Assembly (NCBI RefSeq): GCF_905475395.1
Contig: NC_058337.1
Coordinates: forward strand, 29,164,983 to 29,228,982
Source: Chrysoperla carnea
Taxonomy: Eukaryota; Arthropoda; Insecta; Neuroptera; Chrysopidae
Direction of reading: 5' to 3'
Length of the DNA stretch: 64,000 bases
In this document: positions 10,936 to 24,000 of the stretch, in pieces
How positions within the stretch are numbered: position 1 is the first letter of the stretch
Layout: every line of letters starts with the position of its first letter
Notes under the pieces: generated by a model
Told to the model about the DNA's origin: nothing
What the model saw: the letters and a program-made list of their open reading frames with translations, nothing else
The model's database searches: none
Program-made: the position numbers and the translations under genes

Positions 10936-11719
10936 CTAGAGATTTAAAAAAAAATATTTTATCGTATAAAAGCGTTTGATGCTTTTTAAGATATATTTTA
11001 ATGACAGCTAACGCAAATTGGCCCCCCTCAAAATTTCTTTTCGGGTTAATTAATTATAAATCTTTTTAAGTCCATTGTTCGTTGTTTGTTCTTCATTGAT
11101 CATTAAAATTATTTGTTCGGCCGTTGTTTATTATTTATTAAACAATTATTTGTCATTAAGTTAGCTCCGAATACTATTGATTTCCACTTTTTACTTCCTT
11201 AATCAATGCATTTTAAATTATTGATTGTTCGTTCATTATTAGCAATTGTTGGATTATAAATATTAATTATTTATTTTTTCATTAATTCAATTGCAGACGC
11301 TGATTTTCCTCTTTTATTGCGCATGCGCGTGTTGTCTATATGTCATCCCCAATTTTTGAATGATAAGCGCGGGTTTATTGATATCATTATATAGATTGAT
11401 ATTTTAAAATTTATGTCTTATATTATATCACCTTTGTATCATATTCTCGTAATACCAAATTTTAAAATTTTTACTTCAGAAACCAAAAATAACTTCAACT
11501 AACATCATAATAATTAGTAATTAACCTCTTGTTCCTTACCTGTTTAGTTCATAGAATATTAATTATACATAGAGAACGCGAGGGATCTGCTAGCCTGTAA
11601 GTGGATGTGATAAGATAAATGAGAGAGAAGATTGCCAGTGAGTTCACATCTGTCCATGTATCTTAATATTTCCATGGTTTAGTTAGTAGTATTTGTAACA
11701 AAGTATATATTGTGTTTTA

Positions 11720-11787
11720 TAAAGGAGTGTTCCAAAATTAACGCAAGAAGTTCGAATCAGACGTTAATCTTGGAACACCCTTTATTA
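11720..11787. repeat. Short foldback (about 68 bp)
   Basis: AAAGGAGTGTTCC...TTAACG on the left pairs with CGTTAA...GGAACACCCTTT on the right around a loop of about 18 bases; it looks like a minimal MITE. Confidence 0.65.
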
Positions 11788-11996
11788 TTATTATTATATA
11801 AAAGAGATAGAATTTAACTTATTTTGTATAAAAACTTTAATAAGAAAAGAATAATCTCTCTTAATTTGTTTTATGAAAATGTACAATATGATTTTTCATA
11901 CAAATTTAAAGCATTTTTTTTTTATTTATGAATAAATAAAAATCGTTATATATTTTAAATTTTGTTTTATTTTTATATTTTCTATCCTATTTTTCA

Positions 11997-12126
11997 AGAT
12001 ACGCAGGTTCGTACCTTGGTGTGGTTAATATTTTTACTTTTATATAAAATGAATTTTTCCTGATGTTAGAAATTTTCCACTCTTTTTATAGTTTAAATTA
12101 TTTATATAACCCGCCCCCTATGGCTA
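11997..12126 (+). mobile_element. 5'-truncated SINE copy
   Basis: Begins inside the tRNA-like part (GATACGCAGGTTCGTACC) and follows the same tail as the 4248-4410 element, with scattered substitutions. Confidence 0.65.
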
Positions 12127-12139
12127 TTATTATTTATGA

Positions 12140-12405
12140 ATATATTATACCCAGCTGTCTACACTGAAGTGATGGTCTATGGTTCATACCGATATGACTG
12201 ACAATGACATCACATCTGGGTTTGCCCGCGCTTTAGGTCACGTGATATACAGTTTAAAAATTACGATTTTTAAATTTTAATATTATAAAAGAAAAATGTG
12301 CCTTTATGACTCAAAATCAGTATATTTAGGTATATTTTTACATAAATTTTAACTTTTTTCAAATTTCATAATTTATTTTCACGACCGAAAATACCCTATT
12401 ACTTC
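12140..12405 (+). repeat. Dispersed repeat, inverted match to 42880-43130
   Basis: Shares CCCAGCTGTCTACACTGAA, the Ca-like GGTCACGTGATATACAGTTT and the AATACCCTATT end with the reverse complement of the block in Rab7 intron 2. Confidence 0.75.
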
Positions 12406-15400
12406 TAAGGCGACACAATTTTAAAGGCAACATAATTCAAGCGCAATCCGAATTTTTTCAATAAAATGTATTGAATAATCTAGTGATGGAATTTAATTTG
12501 CCGCAATGTTAATTTTTTATAGATCAATAGGCTTTTATCAAAATTAGTGTTGAAAAGTGTGTAAAATTGAAAAATTTTTTGAACACTTTTATGTTCCTTA
12601 ATGTTTTTTAATATTTGTATTTTCAGTGAAATTAATCTCATTATACATTAACTTAAATATTTTTGATAATTTATCTGAAATTACAAATAAGTTGAAAAAT
12701 CAAGCAAATGAATCCGTTAGTAAGTATCCCGATGACTTAGAAGAGAAACATTGGGGAATCAATGTATTCATTTACATTATCTACTTAAAGACAACTTAGC
12801 AAATTTTTAAAACGTACGCTCGGCACAAAACATATGTAATGTATTGCATTAACGAAATTTTTAAGATGTTTATTCTAATGTAGATATTGCTCTACGTATT
12901 TTTTGAGCATCCCAGCTACAAATATTGTTCAGAAGAAATATCTTTTTCCACCCTGAAAAGGGTAAGAAATTAGTACGTGCAAGCATGGGCCATAAGATAG
13001 ACTTAATGCTCTTGCATTATTATCTATTGGAGCTGAATTAGTGCAAGAAATTGATTATAAAGATGTATATGATCGACATTATTTCACGCAAACCATGTAG
13101 CCATGTAGGAAGAAGAAAGTGATTCTATAAGTGATTATTTAAATAAAATGTTAATTATTAACTTTTGAAAAATTATATTCAAGTTTATAATTTATATTTG
13201 AAATTATATTAAATTAAAAATTTTATTCATAAAAATTAAAAAATATTTGAAAAATAGATTTTTAATTTTAACAATCACTCATTTAAGAACTGACAATATA
13301 ATATTAGGGTACCAAAAAAAAAGTGAATACACTCTTGTCGTAACCGAAATATTACAAAATTGATTTGGATACCGTCGGCATGGAATGAATTAAGATAAAC
13401 AAAATATTAAGAAAATCATTAAATCTAGAAGAAAATTCCGTGCGGCGATGAGTTTCTCTCTAGCTCCCTTAATATTATTGGATTGCTTAATTACTCATCC
13501 ATTTGTAAGCATAGATTTTAATTTCGAAATATTTGTGAGGTAATTTTAATTTTTTGAGGTGGCTATTCTTATCCTTTTTTCAATTTTCCATAACTTCTAA
13601 ATTAGCCGCGACTTTTAGAATATCCTATACCAAGTAGACTACAAAGCGTTGCATGCAAAATGATAATAAACTTTGGGATAAAACAAAAGTTGGTTTTTCT
13701 TTAAATGAATTTATTTGTTTCTTATATATAAATAAATACTTTACTTTTTAAATATATTGTATATAGAATAAAAAAAATTTATAAAACAAATCAATAAAAT
13801 ATTTATTTAAATTACAAAATAAAATGCAATTTTTATCATTTTGTGCAAAATAAAAAACATACAATATTGTGGGTTAAAAAACATAATGACTTATTGTACT
13901 CAAAATTACAGACAAAAATACTCCACATATAATTATTTTCTTAATAGTGGCGCCAAAAAAAAATACACTCTAAATCATTTAAAAAAAATATTTAATTTTA
14001 ATAAATGCATGTTACGGAAGTGTTTTTTTTTTCTTTTTTTTGTTTACAAGTCTTAAGTATTAAAAATATGAAAATGGCACTCTAAACTACGCCATTTTTT
14101 TTTAAATAAATAAATTGAAATAAAAAATAATTATATTGTCACTGCAATTATTTCAAATATTTATCTATGCTTTGAAAGACTATTTGATATAATTTTGAAA
14201 ATTAAAGTCTGATCCGAGATTGATCAGCGAGTTGAAAAATATTCCCAGTGAGCTTCACACAGGTGAACCTAGATGAGAATCTCAACTAAGCGACATGAAT
14301 GCACGGACATAAAATGATTTATGGACATCGAATTTCTGACTAACGAATCGCAAGATCATGTTTTTTCGCGAAACCACCCCAAAACACGTACATTTTGTGC
14401 TATATTTCGAAAATTGTTATTTTGTTTGGGAGATTTACTTTAATTATAATTTCGATTATTTGGATCGCGAATGGCTTGAATAAATTGCAATTAAGAAGCC
14501 CAATACAATTATTAAGTGATTATTATCTATAGAGATCTATAGATGTATAATTACTGACTACAATTTCGTTTCTTAATTGAATATCATTAACGTAGAAAAT
14601 GTTTTTCTCCAAAAAGACGGCAAAATATATCACAAAGCTCAGTGTCACAATCAATTCATTGAAGAAGAAAAATTAATTTATTATGTACGTCAGCGGCTAT
14701 CCAATACTGTTATTTTTGTATTAATAATGATACCAAAAAGTCAAGCGCAAGCATTTTCGCCAAATATCTTGGTAGGAAATTCCTCGGACTAGACTTAATT
14801 ATTTTAATACTGTTTAATATAATCATTCGTGCTATCTTTATATTTTAATAATAATAATGAACAAGTCTCAGAAATTGTTTTTTCTGTGTCAGGCACAAAG
14901 TGAGACAGATTTCTCTATTTTTTCTAAAAGTTCAAAGAAGTTTCTAATTCTAGGCCATTAGTGTGCTTTCAAATTTTTTTCTTCAAAATACTCTATAAAT
15001 TGCTTTTCAAACAGTCTAATGTTAAATTTATCGTTTTTAGTCTTAGTGCATAATATAAATGCAAATGTTTGAAATATGAATTAATTTTTAATTACGTTTT
15101 TAAAACAATTCTATCGAAATCACAAATTATTGATATATTTTAATATTCGTTTCTTAAAAATATTTTTTTGATCAATAAAATTTAAATGACAATTTATGTG
15201 TGATAGTGATAGTGATCTTTGAACACCTGTAGAGGTTTTGAACATTTGGACCATTTGGATAAAATCTTTTATACCTAATATACACACTTCTCTATCGATA
15301 GAGTGTGTAATTTCTAAGGAAATAAATGATATATATCTAAAAGCACAGATGTGGAGAAAATTTAAGAAATTGTAATCATTTTTAAGTGTTTAGATCTAAA

Positions 15401-17088
15401 ATTTGGTCCAGGGAATCGATTATTTTAATCACATAATATAGTATTATATAGTAAAAGCAAGTCAAGATAACAACTAACAGTTATATGAGCTATTATTATA
15501 TTTATACATATTAATCTACTTTGAATTTAAATTATGGCAAATCTATAGAAGTCATGCAAAAATGTTTCAACCAAAAGTTATTTATTTAAAAAAATAAATA
15601 AATATTTGTTGCCCTGGAAATTTTTCACCTTTCTTTTTGCTTTTTCACGAGCTAGAAATCACTTTTAAGTTGTAGAACGCGATGTTTAATGTGCTACACA
15701 TCTTATCTACATACATGATTGTTAACATTCGATTTTACAGTGGCGGATCCACCCATATGTGCTAGATGGGTATGCCATTTAGGGTAGACTTATGATTTAA
15801 TAAAATTAAAAAAAAAAAAAACAACAACAACAATGAATCGCTTTAAATAGCTGTCTAAATGTGACACTGTGATGTGTAAACAAACGGACAATTAGTTTTG
15901 TAATTTTTGTGAGCGAACAAACTAACATTTTACTGATTTAGTAATTTACATATACCTACACTGTAAAAAATCTTGGTCAGGGTGTCATATATTTTGAAAA
16001 CATTTCTTTTATAGGAATGCACTGTAGCGATCACGAGCGAATTCATACTCCGATTCGCATTTGGCCGATTTTTGAGTGCTGTGTCGTGCCCATCGCCTTT
16101 TTTGAGAGCTGGATCCGCGCTTGCGATTTTAAATTAAAATTGTTGAAAAATAAAGTTTGCGAAAATATGTTATCAAGAAGCATTGTTTGTAAAAATAAAC
16201 ATAGACGCATTGTGAGTTATGTTGATAATTCTCAAATCCGAAATAATTTTTAGTCAAAAATAATCTAATTAGGTGATTATAAGCACCTGAATTCGGAACG
16301 GATTCGATAAAATTTATCTCTTTGATATTTTTTTATCTCTTTAAGACTTTGATTTTTATATCATATTTTTTAATTTTATTAAGTTTTTTTAGTATTTAAA
16401 TTGAAAAAATTAAAAACATGAAAATTTAGAATTCAATCACAATACATGAGAGGTAATAAAAAAACAAGAACCGGAAGATTTCTTAATTCGTCTTTGTATA
16501 CACTACGATGTAAGTAAACAAAAAGATATGAACCCGCCTCGAATGAAATTTTGTACTGATTTTGATATTACAGAAAATAAAATCAAAAAATCAATCAATA
16601 TACGAAATACGTGAAAAACGTGACTTTCAGATTCAATTTTTTTTCTACTATGCAAATAAATATGAATAATTGATACAATTTCTGAATCCCTTTTATCTAT
16701 TGCACATCAGACCGGCACCTGTTCGAAAAAATAATTTTGGAAATCTTAATTAACTGAGTCAAAAATCATTTCTTAAATTTTCCTTACATCAAATTATATT
16801 ACGAGAGTAGGAGATTAGCAGTTGCTATGATGATACAAATTTCCAAATTGAATTCAATTTTAAATGTTAAATTGTGACATATCTTTGGATGAGAATATTG
16901 TTAATGTATTGTAGGTAATTAAAGCAATATTACAAAAGATTGTGTTTGCTACTACGCTAACGTGATTATTATTTTTTTATTAATATGTGGCTTTCATCAA
17001 AGAGTTAAAATTAAAATTAGCTGCAAATGTTTTGTTACTAGAATTAACTATTAAATGTAGGCTGCAAATAATAAGTTTTTATCTCATT

Positions 17089-17594
17089 AAGGTAGTACCA
17101 GCATGAAATCACTTTTCGACAGATTTTGCCGAATTTTTTTTCTCGGGTTTATAATAGCTTTATTTATGAATTCCTAAAATTTCATAATTTTTGACCGTTT
17201 AGATCGCGAGATATTTAAAGACAAAGTTCGCGATTTTGAGGGTCATGTCCCATTTAAAGCATGTAAAATGTCCGGTCTCTCCAACTATTTTTTATGATAT
17301 TATTATATTTTGAAGAAAAAGTAGAAAAAAATGTTTATACAATACAATTCTAAAAAAAAAATTTAGAAATTAATTTTCACTTTCGAGATATTAATTTTGA
17401 CGTAAATTGATCGAAATTGGGACGTTGGCATAATTATTTCCCATTTTAAACGGTCAAAATTTCTGAAACTTTGGGAATTAATAGTAAGCATTATTAAATT
17501 CTTAAATTTAATTTTTCGTTAAATTCTGTCGAAAAAAAAATTGTACCATTGCTTTAACATAGAAACTGCAAATACCATGCTGGAACATCCTTAA
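17089..17594. mobile_element. TTAA-flanked foldback element (piggyBac-type MITE candidate)
   Basis: Left TTAA then GGTAGTACCAGCATG; right end CATGCTGGAACATCC then TTAA. The inner sequences are partly self-complementary and no ORF is present. TTAA duplication is the piggyBac hallmark, so that assignment is an inference from ends only. Confidence 0.55.
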
Positions 17595-17986
17595 ATCATA
17601 CTTGGTTCACAAAATCAAAATATCTAATATTGATAATCTTGCCAATAAAATTACTATTGTCGGCGCTGTTTTCAGTATCTAACATGGGTACAGTATAATG
17701 ATTTTCTGATTTCAATAAAAAGAGGTTTTAATTATACCCAAGGTTTTTAAATATCTCGTATTAAAATTTTTTTTTGAAAACAACAAAAAGTAGTGTAAAT
17801 TAATAACAAAAATTCAGATTTATCGCCAAATAAAGAGATTTAAAATATTAAAAAAGTTAGCGTGATAACAGACAGCGTTAAAAAATTACGTATCGTGCGA
17901 TTTTCTACACAGTTTTCTCATCCAAAAGAGTTTACTTAAATACAAATAATATTTTCTCATCACTATTAAAAAAATGATAAGAATGT

Positions 17987-17992
17987 TTTATT
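17987..17992 (-). terminator. Polyadenylation signal of the PP2C-like gene
   Basis: AATAAA on the minus strand 22-27 bases beyond the stop codon at 18014. Confidence 0.6.
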
Positions 17993-18013
17993 TATATTAA
18001 ATGGTCCCTATAA

Positions 18014-21000
18014 TTATAAATTTGTTTCTAAAATTGAACTTTCTGTATCTGAATTGCTGGCATCTTGTTGAAAACATCCAACAACATATGCAACAACACT
18101 AGCATGATCTAATTTACCTGGCATCGTACTAATTTTATCTAAACATTTACGACGTCGTAATTTTTGTTCTTTGGCACTTAATTCAACTAATACCTTATTA
18201 TTTTCTTCATAATACAAATCAATATCTTCTAAAAAGTGTCTTTTTGCTGCGGTTATTTTTAAACTAAAATCGACTAGCATTTGACAAAGTTGTTTTGCCG
18301 TTGAACATTGCTGTTCGTACCCTGAAATACCCTTATTTAACAAATCTTCCATACGTAATAGTGTTAATTCATGCCTTTGAAATGCTTTTACAATTGGTAA
18401 TCCTTCTTTTGAGCGTAGAATATCTGTACGTTTATGTGTTGAACTATCACCAGGTGCGTGTGGCACTAGTGATGTGTTTGAACGTAAAAATTTTGGACGT
18501 TGTGAAGATGATCGTTGCGATGATGTAACATTTGAACTACCAGGTCGTTGTTTTATCGATGGATTGCGTACTTCTTTTGGTGATGGTGGCAATACTGCAA
18601 ATTTGCCAACAACCGGATCGAAATTATCACTTACACCGTCACTAGTTATAAAAACAATATCACCCGGTTCGAGGATTGACATTGATAATGTTAAATTATT
18701 TAGTTCAGGATTTTTACCATCTACTGGGCCAAGAGCTCCAAGTGCATCTCGCATATCACGCATAGAATGAACATCATGAGATCCTAAACAAAAAAATTTT
18801 TTTTTTAGTTTGTGTTGTTAAATTTACTTAAATGGAAAAATTTTTATTAGTCAAGAATTTAATGGAGAAACAAGGGGAAAGTTATGCTTTATTTAATCTC
18901 AGGTAGAGTAATGCCTTTGATGGATTAAGTAATAATCAGGGTAAGACATAACGCCAGATATCCAATTTTCATATTAGCATAGTAGTTTTGTTGAATGAAT
19001 CAGCAATGGCAAATTGCGTTCGTGTTCTATACTTCTTGCATTATTAAAAATTGATAAGGCAAGCGATATATATCTAGCCTATAGTACCACATTTTTAAGT
19101 TCAAACAGTTTTTAAGTGATATCGAACTGCTAAACTACTACACCGTAGTTAAATACACTACATTTGCACTAGTATGATTATGCTATAATAATTGGAAAGT
19201 TACTAATATAATTTACGTTTAAAACTTTAAACCAATTTTTCTCGTAAGGGAATATTGCTATCGATAGTTTTCTGACGTATCCTCATAACAACTTTGTATA
19301 CCTACCTCAGTTATGTGTAATTTTTTCAAAAACATAAGAAAAAAAATGCGTTATTACACATTATCCCGTGAATAATTCATTTTTTTACTCGACTGCGCAA
19401 AGCAAAGGAGTGATAATGTGTTTATTATTCTATATATGTATGTATGTGTGTGCCTATGTGGCACACTAAAGAATAAACGCATGGTCCGATTTGATGATTC
19501 TTAGGTCAATCGATTAGTGTTAATTTTGTGAGTGTCACTAAAGATATGGCAGTAATGAAAAAACAATATGATAAACATATTGCGAAAAAGGAAAAAATGA
19601 AATTCGACGTACCATGTTAAGTGGGGTGCCATTGAATATTAAATAGAGAAATCGATTGACGTAAGAATCATTCAAATTAGCTAGCGAGTTTGGCCCCTAG
19701 AGCCCCACAAAGGAACAAACTAACATATACTCAGTGTTACAAAATCTGCACAAGTTGATTATCCATATTTATTAAATCAGTAAAAATTCTAAGGTTTTAT
19801 TGATAGACATATCACTTGTATATCACTATACATTATGACATGCATATATCACATGTATATCACCAAATATATTTTAGAGAAAAAAGTATGGCACCTTTTT
19901 TACATTTGGTAAGTGGGGTATCATTGAATAGGTATTTGAAAATTCTAACTAAGTGCTAAATTGAACTACTAAAAATTAAAATTGAAAATTTGCAGGTAGC
20001 TTCAACTAGTGATCTTTTGAAACATTCTCGAACAACGAAAAAAATTCGAATGTTTTTGAAATATTCGAAAACCAAATAAATGGTGGCCGAAAGGACGCCG
20101 TAATTGTATCGGTTTTTTAAACTGTTCTAATTTATAAAAAAATAATGCAAGCACTGATATTAAGCAATTTCTATACAGGGTATTTCAACAATTAACTCAG
20201 TCAATTGCCTGTTTTCACTTGTTTTCTTTTCAGTTTTTTCAAAAAAGAATCTATGATTCCCAAGTTTAATCTCCCTTTAGCTTTCGTATTGATAACTTGA
20301 AAAATTACCTTGTGTTAGTTCTCGTATACCATATTTTTTCGAATAAACGTACGCCAAACTATCACCTAAATTACACACACAACAAATATATCTTGTAGCT
20401 TCGCCTAATGCTTGAATATTTAACGAATCACGTTTATGCGAATCAAAACTACGGCTTGGTGATATCTCTTTTAAAAAGGCTTCTCTTAAATCATCACAAC
20501 AATTTGAATCTCGTTTACTTTTTTGTTTTAATGGTAAAATAATTGCTACGGTTAGAGTCGTCAACATTCCTTCATTATCTAAAATTAAGTTATGCGCTTC
20601 ATAAAAACTGCGAAGCAAACTTATGAAGACTTCTTCAGTGTTTACAATTAAATTATTATTATTGGATACTGCTTGTGAATCACATTTATCCGATTCGATG
20701 GTATCTTTTTTATTCGAATTAGATGGACCTGGTGTTGAATTTTCTTTCTCGTCAATATTTTTTATGAGATCAATATCATCAGATAATGTACTTTTTGCAG
20801 TACTATAATTGGACGAAGAACTTAAACTCGACGATTTTGTTTGCTGTAGTTTGAGTGTGGATACTGTGTTGCTCAAACGTTTGTTCTTGTGACCCCGTGG
20901 TGGTTTCGTTATATGGGCAGGCTGTCGATATATTTTTTCCGTCGATTGTCGTGTAGTTTTTAAACTTGATTCAATCAAACTTTCTGCGGTACGTGTTTTA

Positions 21001-24000
21001 CGATTGGTTGATGGTTTTTGTTGGGATCCAACACTATTTTTATGTTGCCTTGCTGATTGTTGATCACTTTGTTGTTTTGCAATTGACGATAAACATTCGT
21101 CATTTGTTTTTAGAAATTCGTTTTGATTGTTCCCTGAAAATATTGTGTTGTTTAAATAATGTAAACAACCGTGCACTGCGGACTTAGCTGCTATACTTGC
21201 TTTTTGCCCTGAAAATAAATACAAATAATAATTAAAAATTTTTTTTAATCGACTCACTATAAATTATGTTTGCATAATAAGCTTTCCGTATTATAAGTTG
21301 TTCATAAAATAATGTTTACACACCAATTTGAGATTTCATATTTTCCTACAGACTACATGTAATATGCCTACACGCCCGTATAATATGGTAAATCTTTATA
21401 TTATTTAAGTTTTTGGAGCTTTTCTCAAATTTGCTGAGGGTCAGTGGATGAACATAGTCACAATGTTAACCATAAAAGCCATAAAATCCGTAGACCCATG
21501 CAAATTCGACTTCATTAAAGGTATGGCTAGCCCGTGGATCAATAAATTAACGTAATCATAGGGAAAAACTTAGATAATATTCTGTTCATGCTAATTATCT
21601 ACTCCAAATTATCTTAACTAGAGACTCAGTCTACCATTTGTTACAAGAAGGAATCTGACACAATTATTACACTTAAACAAAATTAATTTACTTTCATCAA
21701 CTTTTACTAAACCACAGCAGGCATAGTTAACTCTTACTAGGAAAAGTGTGTTTATGTGTTTACTTATTTTTGATCTAATGTTACTGATGTTTTTAATAAG
21801 ATGCCTAGAAAGAGTCAACTCTCACTAGCAATCGACTTTTCCTTTAAAAGATATACTGAGTTAAATGTTCTTAAATCTTAAATGTTCATTTTTCTTAGTA
21901 CGTAAGACTAAAAATTTTATTAAAATCCAAATATAGATTTGATCGTAATTGTGAAATTTTTAATATATTTAAAATAAAAAATTTCGATCTTGCCAGGATT
22001 CGAACCTGGAATCTTCTGATCCGTAGTCAGACGCGTTATCCGTTGCGCCACAAGACCCATACAAACGATGAAAATATGACAGAATAGTATACAAAAATTT
22101 CTTTGATTTATACCCGTTGACCAACCAATGGAAGGTAAAAATCTGTTGTAGATACCAGATGACCTCCTTTATAATAAAACATTAAATTACAAATATCCAT
22201 GTAAATATTAGACTTTTTAGAATGTTAGAGAAAATAAGACTAATGAGATGATGAATTGTACTAAAAATTACTTGTAATCAAATTATTTGAAATTTTTTAA
22301 TTTTCCATCTTGATTAATGAAGCTCGTAGGTATATACAAATTGCAGACCTTACCCCAATTAACACCATCAGCTAATGCTAAAATAGCTGAATCTTTTCGT
22401 GCAATTATTCCAAAACAATCTGCAATTGGATCACCATTATTTTTACTTGTTATTGGATTTTTTTCATACAATGTGTTGGACAATCCATATGCAAAATCTG
22501 AAGCATTGTTCCAATCACTGATACCACCAATTTTGTTTGATGAGTCCAAAGATTTTGATGCATCTATGTTATTAAATTACATTTAATTAAAATTGGCTTT
22601 TTTCAAAATGTAAGTTGTAACGATTAACATCAACCAAAAAATAAAAATAAATAAAATAATAATAGTAATAAGCTGTAATTTTAAAAGCTAATTATGCAAA
22701 AAAAAAAATATTTCTAAAATGTCAGTTAATAAGTAAGCAATATTTACACGACGTACATATTTTATGTGTAAACAATGCTTTAAGTTGTTATAAGTAAGAA
22801 TTAGATTAATAAAAAGCGTTTTTAAATGATTGATGATTGATTTAACCTTTTCCATTCCTAAATTAAGAGGTTTATCAAGGATATTTATACCAGGTTTGAA
22901 AAGTTATTTTATTATCAAAGATTTTCTCGAATGAGAAAAATTAAGAATTTTTGACTCCTGAAATTCCTAGATAAATGATTATGAAGGTGACTGAATTGAA
23001 GGGGATATTATTTAACCGAAGTCTAAGGAATCAAATTGCAAAATTCTCTGATGGTCTCAGATTTTCAGTAGAATTTGTAATATTCTTTCTTGATTTTTTA
23101 GAAATTCATATTCATTAAAGCCACATTAAAAGGTATAGTTTTTGACCAAATAAACATTATTTTTATATTTTTCCTCAAAGAATATTCGGCAATATTTTGA
23201 AAATTATACATTAATTCAAAAACTAGGCATTTTCAGCACTCAAAAATTGTCACTATTTGTGCATATTTAAAGAGGTTTTTTTAAATGACAAATTATCTTA
23301 TTGAACAATCGAGAAACACATTAATTTTGTTTGTTGATAAATATATCTTAAAAACAATACCAAATTTTGTGAATATTAGTTTTTTCTATATCTACAGAAG
23401 CGTGAATTAAAAAAAAGTATAGTTCAAAATTTTAGAAACATATATCCATCGAATTGCTTGATTGTCGGTCGAGCAATTTTAACAGAAAAAGTGGAATGTT
23501 AATGGCAGATAGACAGTTCTTAAAGCGGAATGCGCAGTTTTATGCGATCGTAAATGTTACATAACGCAACGGACTGTTGATAAACGGATTTTATAAATTA
23601 TAGTTTTTTAATAGAAATTTGTCTATCTCCTCTTACCAGAAAAAACTAAGATACGAACACGACCTTTTTTCGTCCCCTGCGTTATGTAATAACTGCGACT
23701 GCAAAAAATTTATCATTCCGCGTTAAGAATCATCTTCATTTTGAGTATTCAAAGAGACAAACTGTATTCTACCATTTTTTGTTGTTAAAATCGCCCGATC
23801 CAAAAGGGATGCAAAAGGGTTTTAAAAATATTTTATTCTCCTTTGATGGGATAACATAGTCCTTGGTATGATTTTTACGTCATACACGCTTCTGGGTAGA
23901 GACTTTAATAATAATACAGCATGCATTTTTAGTACAAGAGTGAAATATGGTATTGTTCGACTATTCTTCATATTTTTTTTTTTAAATATTGGTAATTTAA

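Larger units (their letters stand above)
10936..17988. other. Gene-poor, repeat-rich intergenic stretch
   Basis: I see no supportable gene over 7 kb. Recognisable pieces, listed separately, are a truncated SINE, a small foldback, a copy of the 42856-43532 family and a TTAA-flanked foldback. The plus-strand frames at 13841, 14577 and 16017 show no known domain. A fragment at 11566-11660 matches the outer ends of the 32160-32720 element. Confidence 0.5.

Noticed and set aside
14577-14792. 71-codon plus-strand ORF
   Set aside because: No domain, no homology recognised, and length expected by chance in such DNA.
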